From Lineus longissimus (taxonomy: Eukaryota; Nemertea; Pilidiophora; Heteronemertea; Lineidae): DNA of 64,000 bases. Numbering within the stretch: position 1 is the stretch's first letter; every line of letters begins with the position of its first letter. This document shows positions 44,301-56,300 of this stretch, one piece after another. The stretch is taken from the NCBI RefSeq assembly GCF_910592395.1, contig NC_088311.1, forward strand, positions 19,100,501-19,164,500, in the 5' to 3' direction. The position numbers and the translations under genes are program-made. Under the pieces are notes generated by a model, which made no database searches, had not been told where the DNA came from, and saw only the letters and a program-made list of their open reading frames with translations.

Positions 44301-47300
44301 TAATATTATGACCACCTAAAATGAGGCAGGGGAAACTCAAAAGGGTAGGATTACGAAAAATAATGAAGAAACTATTGCAAAATTACAATGAAAATTGTTG
44401 ATGGGTTCTTCTCTGAGCCAAGAGGAAACAGGATCAATATTCAAATTTCGAAGGACAACATTTTTATTTGATTAGAAAATTGCCAGTTCCTTGGATAAGG
44501 AATTATTGGATCAACTGATAACATCTGTGGTGCACTGGCTTATGAATTATCAAACCAAAGCTTATACCCCAGATTTTATGTGTGGCATGGTAAGTTGTTG
44601 TCTTTTTTGGGCAATGTTGAGGAATTTGAATGAAGTTTGGGCTCAAAGGCTAAATTTATGATGGACAGTGTTTTACCACAGTCTATGTGGAAGACTATGG
44701 TATACCAGCAAGCAGTGCTGCACCCCCTCTTAAATGCCCTCCTTTCTTATCACAAATCGGCGTAAACAGTGTACCCATATTCTCCCATAGGCAATTCAAA
44801 AATCCTCACTCAACCCTTCAATGCATTGCCTCCTTCACAAAGTTCCTGTGCTGCATTCGATTACAGTCAATTGATCCATTTTGCATCGACTTCAGAAATT
44901 TCTGAACATTTCTGAAAGTACCGCAACAATCGCAAAACTGATTAAGTTGTGCACAACGCAGGAACTTAATTTGTGAAGAGGTGAAGCTTTATACAGTCGT
45001 TTGAAAGTGCATGAGGATGATTGTTAATGGGTAAAAATCGGTCCACGATTTGCATTGGCTTGGTAAGGAAGGGTTTTTTTGTGAAGTCAATGAATCTGAA
45101 AGCAACTCCATAAGGGAGCCCCCATTTTCTCCTTGACCCAGTCCAAGCTCCCACACACTGTAGATTTGATGAGTCCTAATGAATCTCTGGAGTTTACTCT
45201 GCAACAAATAGTATTTTGTTCCTCTCTCTCATAAAGTACCCACGCAGGAAAAACTAAACTTGGGATGAGGAGGCACACTCAGATTTCCTTGTTAAGTTTT
45301 TCCTTACTTGTGGCCATCTTACCTCTGCTCTCCGGCCAGATATCGAGCAGATACTTCAAGACTTCGATATGTTTCTTGAAGTCCATGGCAGCTTCTACGT
45401 CAGTGATGCTAGAAGGCGCTGGACAAAGGAGAACAGGGCCGAAACACACAGCGACGTTTTGTGACGTCATCTTGTTGAGATCGGCTTTGAGGACGACGCG
45501 CTTTAGGTGGTTCATTAGCATAATCATGGTATCCTGAAGTGAGGATGGAATGAATTAACATAATTAGATAAAACATGAGTGGCATGCAGCAAACAGTCAC
45601 AAGGGAGAAGAAGAACAAGAAATTAGTTTAGTGAAAGGTTATCAAAATCAAGGTAGGATCAGGGGTGTATCCAGGAGCCAGAAAAAGAGGGGGGCATGCA
45701 CTGCATTTCTCATTAAAATTCCTGATGTGTTCCAAAATTCAATGGTAAATTTCAAAGATTTTCAGGAATTAGGCATGGGGGGGGGTGCGTCTGTTGCGTC
45801 CTTCCCCCTGGATTCACGCCTGAGGACGAATGTAACAGGCCAGATCTTGAACCCAAAGTCGGTGATATGAAAAGAGATTGAATTAGAATCAGAAAATTGT
45901 TGCTGCTGCCTCTTGAAGCAAGTGGTAAATGTTCCTTTTTCATTGCGAAACACTGTCAGATTGAATCATAATGAAGAAATAGTTTCTGCTGCCTCTTGAA
46001 GCAAATGGTAAATGTTCCTTTTTCATTGGGAAGCACTGCTAGATTGGGTTTGAATGATTGCTGCAAGTGGTAAATGTTCCTTTTTCATTGGGAAGCACTG
46101 CTAGATTGGGTTTGAATGATTGCTGCTGCCTCTTGAAGCAAGTGGTAAATGTTCCTTTTTCATTGGGAAACACTGTCAGATTGAATCATAATCAAGAAAT
46201 AGTTTCTGCTGCCTCTTGAACCAAATGGTAAATGTTCCTTTTTCATTGGGAAGCACTGCTAGATTGGGTTTGAATGATTGAAGCAAGTGGTAAATGTTCC
46301 TTTTTCATTGGGAAGAACTGTTAGATTGAATCATAATGAAGAAATAGTTTCTGCTGCCTCTTGAAGCAAGTGGTAAATGTTCCTTTTTTCATTGGGAAGC
46401 ACTGTCAGATTATATCATAATGATAGAATGCTTGATTCATGAATGCTGGCGCTGCACACCAAAAAAACTTCCAGTGTTTTGTTCCAAATCTCTCTTCCTT
46501 GATGGTGTCTCATGCGAATTTAGCAAAAGCAAAATGAGTATTTATATCTATGAGACATTTGGACAGGTTCGCCTTCTCCCCTCTATCCTGGTGGGTGCTT
46601 GAATAGTACTCAGCTCAAGCCTCCAAACCTGAAGAAATCATGACTTCACACATGCCAATCAGGTATCTGGGAAAAACGCCAAGCTGAACTGCCTGTCATG
46701 CGCTGGCTAATTAGATTCCACGGCAAGTCTCTGCAGACGACTGACATTCAAATCTGGTGATGTGACCATGTTGTAGAATACTCCCACTGGCTATCGAGCA
46801 ATACTATGATTCGATTGGTTGACCTGATCAAATTGAACCATGAGGACAAAGTAACATGATTGTTGGCCTTTAAAAACGTGGATCTGAATATTGACTGGTT
46901 TAAAAGATATAAGGTAAAGTGGTACAATGATAGCCTCTGCGTGCATTAATGTGTACTGCCAGGTCTTTCCTACACTGTAGGGGCTATAATTGTATTCATG
47001 CTATTATTGTACCCCTTTACCTTACCATAGGCATGGACAAGATTTCCAGATGGGGTGTTTTCACAAAATACGAGGGCTATTGTACTTAATTTCACTGATA
47101 GTGTCACGTTTTGTTATTTTTTGTCATAATTAAGACGAGGTGTAATCATATTATCCTAGTGACAAAACAACACTGAGCTTGACCTATTTTTCAAGGTCAC
47201 AGGGATCAAAATTTAAAACTACAGCCCTTCATCTTCTCACAAATATATTGGAAATACTGAATAGGATAGTAAGGAACATTCATCCATTAGCTGGTGTCTT

Positions 47301-50300
47301 TTGTTGCCCCATGTGAGCACAATGTCCCGAGGTCATTTCATTTTTTCACCAATCGCAATCGTCTGCAATGTCCGCGAAAACAAAATGCGTGTAAAAATTT
47401 GGTGTTTTACAGAGTTCTGAATGAGGCACGTTGACATGAGTGGATTCGTAATAAAGATGTGCTTCATTCCGAGTATGTTTGCCTGGGCTACTTCACCTTG
47501 TTACCAAGAGGAGGCCAATATTACTGTTTACTATGAAAAGTTATTTGTAGATTTTGTCATTGACCAGCTGCCTGCGTGACCAGGTAATTACCTGGAACCA
47601 ATTACATGCAGTCCTATGCCAAAGTAATTACATGTAGTCGTATGGCAAAGTAACAGTACTCAAAGAACAGTACAGTACCACCGTCTACCGAATATTAACC
47701 CTTTCAGGACATGCAGACTATAAGGAATCGTGACAACAAGGAATCCTTCCAAAGAACGTCAAAACCCTCCGGTAGCAAAGGGTTAATGTCCTGAAAGTGT
47801 TCAATGCATCTGCGATATACACCAACTGATATATCGATACTTTCCATGCCATAAGGTGAAACAGCCATCTTCCAATTCATCTCAATTACTTACGCCTCAT
47901 TTCAACTTGTATGTTCGATTCCTATTATCTGTAACATGATTTTCATTTGTTTCCATGGAAATACCATGCGGTCGCGTTCATATCTGGTGAACTTATCAGT
48001 CGCAGGAACGACTTCCGATGAAATATTTCGGGACGTCGAAAATATTCTGATTAATTGTGCTCAGCAAAATGATAAAAGAGCAGATAGGGAGAATTTTATG
48101 GTAATGCTATTTCCGTCTATCTCCTCTTAGCACATTAATTAGCTGTTTAAAATTCATGAGGCGCCCATTAAAGGTGCCCACTAAAACTCTGTTCCGAGTT
48201 CTGCAAGCTATATCATAGCATAAAATACAAACTGGTAATCTTCTTGTGCAAATATGAGCTACTGATCCCTAATCTGTTATCAGCAAAACTCCTTCATAAA
48301 AACTCATCTTAGGTTTCTTACCCCATCCAGCAACTTATTACCTAGTCGAGGATTGGATTACCTAGTCCACGATGTCATTACCAAGTCCAGGAGTTTATTA
48401 CCTATTCCAGGAGATTATTACCCTGTCCAGGGGTTAATTACCTAGTCCAGGAGATTATCAACTAGCTCAGGTCTTTATTACCTAGTCCATTACTGAATTA
48501 CCAAGTCCAGGGGGTTACTACCTACATGTAGTTCAGAGTGGTATTACCAAGTCAGGACTTATACCTCATATAGGAATTCATTACATAGTCCAGGACGCGA
48601 CTACCTAGTCTAAAAGTCACTACCTAGTCAGGATTTATTACCTAGTCAAGGAGGCTATTACATTACCTAGTCCAGAGCCGTGAGTCTTACCTGATTGACT
48701 TTAGGAAGACAGTCCAACAGACTCATCATGAGTTTATTACTGCTTGGGTCGCCGGGCAGACGAACATTGATCGAATCTAATAACATCTGGTAGAGGGTGT
48801 TGGTAAACAAGGGTTCTGGAAGCTCTCGCAGGAAGTCTTTGAGCAGGCCTGAAATGACAAGAGGCGGAGGTAGATCAATTAACAAAGTATCCAGAAGCAG
48901 GGCCGTATTTAACCTTTTGGTCCACGAGGGGAGGGGGGGGGGGAGTGGAAGAGAACCACTTCTCATCTCAAAAGGGTCCAAATGGGCATAAAAAACATGA
49001 TTCGTGCAAAACCTGACACCCTTATGATTTTTCTTATCTGTTTAGCTGGTCTGAGAGTAAAATGCTATGTTAATTTTGAGAGTTTGGGTGTGGGGTTCTC
49101 GTGGATTTCACAAACAATCACAATTTGCAATAATAAAATTGTGAAAAATCTCTCTTGATTGGAAAGGCCAAAGAAGAATTTCAATATCTGCCAAACAAAA
49201 ATCATCTTAAAAATTATGCATAAGCAGCCCAAGCCTGTGCTATGATTTTTAAAATGACAAAATTGTTTAAAACCCTTTGATAGCGAACGAGTTAGGACAG
49301 CCTACAGGAAATCTCAAAGGAAAAGAAACTGAATCAAGTCTGCTTCATATCTTTACAATAGCCCAGATCAATGCCGAATTGACTTCATTAAATGCCTTAC
49401 AAGTTCTCTTAACTAAATCTATCAATCAATTGCGTACATATTGAGAACAAAATCAATGCCTTTCTCTCATAAACGACGACAATATAATTAATAATAGTTG
49501 TAGGCGAGTCGTAATAATCTTTTCTGGTTCATCAGGCCGGTGCTGATGTGACAGCTGGCTGATTTATACGGGGACACGCAGCGACCGTGAATGAGGGATT
49601 ATCGAGCATGATGATTGGATCATGGATGCTTCCTCCTACCTCTTCTTCTTCTTCTGCGTTCGGGGTTTTCGAGATGCCCTCTAGGCAGTCAATCTGTTTT
49701 TGGTAACAGAGTTGCTTGTCTTGGAAAGTTTCGCCACGGAGCCCCAGAGCTATGTGGTCAGGGTGGTGTCCTTTGCTAAGTATTCCCCTCTGATCTAGCC
49801 TTTATAAGGGAGAAGGTCTGAAGTACATGAACTCGAGTCTGGTCTCAGGCCACACATTCACATTGAGCAGATTCTTGCAAGCCTATTCTGTGAATGCTAC
49901 ATGTACCTTCAATAGACATAGGTTTGTTTGCTAAGTCCTCAAATTATCTTTTTTATCTTCTGCATTTGCTCTTGCCTTGAGGAAACGGGCAGTTTTTCAA
50001 GAGGTCCCAGGTTCGAACGGCACAGTCTCTCATCATTATCAAAGACTCTCATCAGTTCTCTTCAACTAACGAAACAGATTTCTTCCTTGAAACCCCAGCC
50101 AGTTAAACGAGAGATGCCAATCCGAACCCAGGGCCTACTGCAGGGTAGACCAGCATTCATAAATCCACTGAACTATGATGTCGGTCAAGGTGATGGTGCA
50201 TGTTGATGCCAATTCTGTCAAACACCAATTATAGCCCGTAGTAAAACTAGGTCATGGGTAATCTAGATCTTTCTCTGTGTGTTTGCCGAATGAGGATACC

Positions 50301-53300
50301 CTGATTTATTATATATCGGTCATTATTCTTCCACCATATTTAGATTGGATTAATTAGCGAGCAACAATTAGAGACCTAATCAGCAGGAAAATGATTAGCC
50401 TACCTAATTAATTATCAGGCATTAGAGCATTAAGCCCATGTTGGGTTAGTTTCTTCCCCGTGTTCTGATAATACAGTCTGCCTGATAGCCACCGATCAAC
50501 ATTTTCTCTGAATCTTCCCACTCTGTGTTCCATTCATTTTCTTAAAGAGGTATTAACGATTTTGGGTTAAAACAACTTTTTCTTACACTATTCGCCATCC
50601 GTTTGCAGATCACTAGTTTATATAGAGTACATCTGCCTTAGAAAGGGACCTTAACTTTCCAATGCCTACCCTCTATGCCTTCATCCAGAAAATGCCAAAG
50701 AGACTACAATGTTGATAGCTGGGGCTAATCTTTTCTCAATACACCTTTCTCTGAATCTTCCCTCCCTATATTCCATTCATTTTCTTAAAGAGGTATTAAC
50801 GATTTTGGGTTAAAACGGCTTTTTCTTACATTATTCGCCATCCGTTTGCAGATCACTAGTTTATATAGAGTACATCTGCCTTAGAAAGGGACCTTAACTT
50901 TCCAATGCCTACCCTCTATGCCTTCATCCAGAAAATGCCAAAGAGACTACAATGTTGATAGCTGGGGCTAATCTTTTCTCAATACACCTTTCTCTGAATC
51001 TTCCCTCCCTATATTCCATTCATTTTCTTAAAGAGGTATTAACGATTTTGGGTTAAAACGGCTTTTTCTTACATTATTCGCCATCCGTTTGCAGATCACT
51101 AGTTTATATAGAGTACATCTGCCTTAGAAAGGGACCTTAACTTTCCAATGCCTACCCTCTATGCCTTCATCCAGAAAATGCCAAAGAGTCAATGCCTACC
51201 CTCTTTGCCTTCATCCAGAAAATGCCAAAGAGACTCTTTGGCATTTTCTGGATGAAGGCATAGAGGGTAGGCATTGGAAAGTTAAGGTCCCTTTCTAAGG
51301 CAGATGTTGATAGCTGGGGCTAATCTTTTCTCAATACGCCTTCATAAAAAGATATTTAGAAATATCGATAAAAAGTAACGACGCTGCAGCTTCTGAAAGG
51401 TCAAGTAGATTCACTACTAGGCCTAACAATAAATGTGGGTGTCTTTCTTGCTACGAGAGAGATAAAGGAAGCACAAAGGCTCTTGTTAGGCTCTGGAGAC
51501 CTGGAAATTCGACAGTCTCACTTAAAGGGTAACTCGTGTCAAATTTCACCATATAATGTTTTAGCTGTTTTTGACAAATGACTACGTCACTTTCTCATAA
51601 ATCGGTAAGGTTTTCGAATCGAAATGCACATTTTCTAGAAATTGATGGTTTAATCCCGCCCGGACGGCTCACTTTGATGCCGTTTTCGTAGATGACGTCA
51701 GAACATGAACATTTTCGCGGTTGCGGTGGTTTACATTCAGCGATTTTATAATAGATCTAATCAAAAATGGAAAATTTCAGCTTTACATTTGTGATCAACA
51801 ATTAAAAACGGACGTATTTCCACAAAGTTGTAAATCACATCATAGTATCACTTTAAAGATTTACAATGTACGTTAGAAGATTTATCTATTTGTAATTGAA
51901 TTAAAAAAATTCCAATTCTGTAAACATGTACTTACATTTCTACATTGCCATTGTGGAGACAGTTATACAAATGATATAAATGCCAAGTTTCAGCAAATTT
52001 GCATGTATGGTGTGTATCACTGCACTTCTATTTTCCCAAGCCACCATATAGTGAAGTATGAACAATGTACCCCATGATTTTGTTCAGTTTTGTGTACAAG
52101 TATCTGTACATCGTCACATGAGGTTTGTGAGATTCTTAATAGTCATGATCTTACCTAAGAATTTTACAAGAATCTCCTAACGAATGTTGGCATTATCTCC
52201 AGATCTTTAAGAACACCAGCGATCAACAGTCAATGTCATAATTATGAAGAGAGAATCGTTCAAATAGCAGATGATAGAAGAAAATAGCCGATCATGTCTG
52301 AAAGGGACCAATTACAATACGAACATGGGGTCGTTAAGTCGTCATCCACTACATGACAGATTCCACCCCATCTTCCAAAGTGTTAACAGTGGATCCATTT
52401 CACCAAGGAATTATATCTTTTTGTTTTGTTCTTGTGAAAAAAAGGCAAAAATCAAGAAATCTTGGGAACCTCATCTCATAAACCCACTTCAATCATGTCG
52501 AACAAGGCAAATTATCAAACAAGATGCATTTATTTTCTTCAGAATCTTGTAGGCGGGGTACTAAAACATTTTTCCATTGCTAAAAATGCCAGGCTAATCA
52601 TAAAGTCAGAATTAGCGGAAGTAGAAATACCATTTGAGCAGCCTGCATCTATTTTCGCTGCACTGGTGCAATTTTGTGATGAAAAGACTGAAGACGAAGT
52701 TGATAAAAGGAGTGACTTCTTTCTATGAATGCAACAACCGACATAAAGAATCAAAAGACACATGGAAATGGATGCGTGGGAAGCTGATGTGAGAGGAAGT
52801 TACAGACATGCCCTAACTCTGTTTAAAGGTCTACCCCGATCTTTAAAAAATTTGAAATTTGTATTTGAATTTGAAAATTCCCTATTGAGTCAATACGTAC
52901 TGAATGAGGAAGTTACAGACGTGCCCTAACTCTGTTTAAAGGTCTACACCGATCTTTAAAAAATTTGAAATTTGAAATTTGTATTTGAATTTGAAAATTC
53001 CCTATTGAGTCAATACGTACTGAATGAGGAAGTTACAGACGTGCCTAACTCTGTTTAAAGGTCTACACCGATCTTTAAACAATTTGAAATTTGTATTTGA
53101 ATTTGAAAATTCTGTATTGAGTCAATATGTACTGAATGAAAATTTGTCGTTGGTCCTTTTTAAGAAGGAGCGATTGGAAGTGCAGCCATGTTTGCACTGA
53201 TGTAAAGTTTCTAGTTGCTCTATAGAGGAGGCTAAAGATATCATATATTTTATGCAACAAGATTGCCAGAAGGGGATTTCGTTGTCACAAAATATGAAGG

Positions 53301-56300
53301 CAATTGATGGAATGCCAGCATGAGAACATTTCTTGGTACAATTTCAAAGATTCCCCCTCCAAGCACAGATGCAAGGGAGCAAATCCGGACCACCGCCCCC
53401 TTAATTCCGAGACAGATTTGGCAGTCAGAGCTGTTCCACCAATAAATGCATGCACAAGATGCCTGAGTATTCAACTGGTCAATATGCAGCCACATTTCAT
53501 CTCAACGGAAGCAGTATTTTTTCAATCCGATGATATTTTGGAGTCAGGACATGTCCAATATCTATCAACGATAACCAGCTACACAACTCGCGACATACGA
53601 CCAATATCTATCAACCATAACTGGCCAAAATCTTTTCAGCAGATGGTCGCGCAGATGGCCAACGTGACTATTAACTCCAATGTCTGATAAGTTGATACAG
53701 ACATGGCCATTAGCTTGCAGGTCACTTTCACAAATCATTGTAGGGATATCATAAACTTGTACCACGCTAGCAAGCAGATGACAGGGTTCATTCGGTCAGA
53801 TAATGCTATATCGCCAACTGTTTAAAGCTTGGTTTCTACTGTGGCAGCAAAAGTGGGAGACCATGTGGCTTTTAGAGGAATTGTATTAATTCTGATGTTT
53901 GCTGCCTGATATGATGGCACTGCACGTCATGTGTGGAGTTGTCTGCAAGAAACCAAGATATTGATCACTCATCACCTCTGACAGGAGACATTTCTTCCCC
54001 TTGACAACATAAAGTCCCCAAAGGTTCCGAGCCAGACTCAAACTTATCCCAAACATTCCTCATCCAATGCAAGATACATAATTTTATATGCACATCATCG
54101 GTGATGCACTGATGTAAAATCATAGTTTTAAAGTCCATGGTCATGTGTTGGCTCTTAAAAAATGGTGGCACTGCACGTCAATGATAGAGTCGTTTGCAAG
54201 GAATCAAGAAATTGGCACTCGTCAACTCTGACACCAGACATTTCTTCCCCTTGACAACCTAAACTCTTCAAAGCCACCAAGCCTGACTCAAGCTTATCGC
54301 AAACACCTCTCATCCCATTCAAGGCAGATAAATCCACAATAATGCCCCTGAAAATTACTTGGATGACATTGGCAAATATTCCTTTATTGGTTTAGGTAAA
54401 CTGGAGAAAGATTAAATGGAAGTGTGTGGCTTATCATGGAAAGATGATATACGCTGCCTGCCAGCTTTAATCGAATGAGTTTAGTTTCCATTGGAGAGTG
54501 GTGGTGGGCTAGAAGTGACTTGATAGGATTATGGCTTGATGTCTTTGTACTGTGTCTCCAGCTTAACCAAGGAAAGTTGGGCAAGAAGTGACTTGATAAG
54601 ATGATGGCTTGTCCTTGTACTGTGTCGCCAGCTAGATCCCAAAGGAAGTTGGGCCAGAAGTGACTTGATAGGATGATGGCTTGACTCTGTACTGGGTCGC
54701 CAGCTTAACCAAAGGCAGTTGGGCCAGAAGTGACTTGATAAGATGAAGACTTGTCTGTGTACGGTGTCTAGCTCCAGCGTATACCAAAGGAATTCGGGCC
54801 AGAAGTGACTTGATAATAGGATGGCTTGTCTTTGTAAGTATCTCTCACGTATACTAGAGGAAGTTGCCATTTTGACATAGAACTTCTTGGCCACGTCGAG
54901 GTCAATGTTAAGGCAGGCTAGAGTGACGTCAATACTCTACCCTCCAAACGTCCAGGAAGCCCAATCACCCTGCCGTCTCATTGGTTTTCGGGCCAAGACA
55001 ACCACTCGTCTCATAATTCCACCCAAAAAACAGTGTTTTGGTGTTCTTATTTAATAGGTCTGACTCTATTTGAACAACAATTCTTAGCACTCCTTAGTCT
55101 ATGGCCTAAGTTATTGAAATAGCCTGTAAAACAGCAGTGTTAGCCAAGAGTAACGCATGCCACATCTCCCTTTGGGAGAATCATGCAAAGCAAGAGAATT
55201 GCCTGTAAACGTGGCTAACAGCTAATGGAAAAGCATTTCAACGCTTCCTACCTGGTAACTACTTGATAATATCGTGACGAAGTGCCGTCACAAAGCCAGA
55301 ACCATCAAAGCAATTATTCATCAGTGCTTATACATAATTCAAAGAGCTTTTGGTTTGGGAGCGAGAAGCTCACATCAGTGTTGTACTTGTGAGGTGTAGT
55401 GTGTGGTATCGTTCTAACACGAATGGGCTAGGGGAATTCCCCAGTTGCTTAGTTTGTAATAAAGGGATAGGCTTCTAAGAAGAGTGACTGAGGTTCAAAC
55501 CCTGGTGTTTGACACTAGGGCTGAGTTTATTTCATTACTTGAAAAAAACCTGAGTAGCAACATGGCGGAAAATATTTCAATTCAAATTGGCACGATGTCA
55601 AAAAATCAACTGCACATGCGAAACCGTGGTATCGAATGAGACTGCACACTGAGTGCTGAGTATAGTGTTGACTCAAGCAGAGTCAGGCATCTACTGCAAA
55701 CTAAGTGCTGAGTATAGTGTTGACTCAAGGAGAATCACAGGCATCTACTGCAAACTGAGTGCTGAGTATAGTGTTGACTCAAGCAGAGTCAGGCATCTAC
55801 TGCAAACTAAGTGCTGAGTATAGTGTTGACTCAAGCAGAATCAGGCATCTTCTGCAAACTGAGTGCTGAGTATAGTGTTGACTCAAGCAGAATCAGGCAT
55901 CTACTGCAAACTGAGTGCCGAGTATAGTGTTGACTCAAGCAGAATCAGGCATCTACAGTGCATGGTGCTGTACACGGCTTACCAAATCTGCTGGGGCCGA
56001 GTGTGGTTTTGGTACGGTGACCAAAGTGAAAATCAACTCAAGCTGAAACCTGGCGTCAACAGTGCAACCGCACACCGCTTACTTGAATTACCAAATACAT
56101 GCTGGGGCCGAGTGTAGTTTTGGTACGGTGACCAAAGTGAAAATCAACTCAAGCTGAATCCTGGCGTCAACAGTGCAACCGCACACTGCTTACTTGAATT
56201 ACCAAATACATGCTGGGGCCGAGTGTAGTTTTGGTACGGTGACCAAAGTGAAAATCAACTCAAGCTGAATCCTGGCGTCAACAGTGCAACCGCACAGCGC

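Larger units (their letters stand above)
41042..45322 (-). other. Last syd-1 intron, distal part
   Basis: No exon recognised. Contains the CCATAGCAACC cluster at 43129-43221, two GCAACAAAAATTGCAGGT copies near 42411 and 42507, two diverged ~100-bp CTTATA(G/A)ACATGAGAA segments at 43900-44070, and the dispersed repeat at 44770-45065. Confidence 0.55.
45534..48690 (-). other. syd-1 intron between the two RhoGAP exons
   Basis: No additional exon is needed by phase. Contains tandem repeats at 45890-46415 and 48310-48675, fold-backs at 46911-47023 and 47697-47801, and a truncated AGCTCACCT-family element at 47180-47345. Confidence 0.6.

Noticed and set aside
45279-45322. Read-through C-terminus after the RhoGAP exon (KMATSKEKLNKEI then stop)
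   Set aside because: AGAG|GTAAGA is a strong donor and the phase joins perfectly to the exon at 38392. An alternative short isoform is possible but unsupported.
53304-53687. 127-codon plus-strand frame starting MMECQHEN
   Set aside because: No domain recognised, an overlapping frame is open on the opposite strand, and it lies in a syd-1 intron beside repeats.
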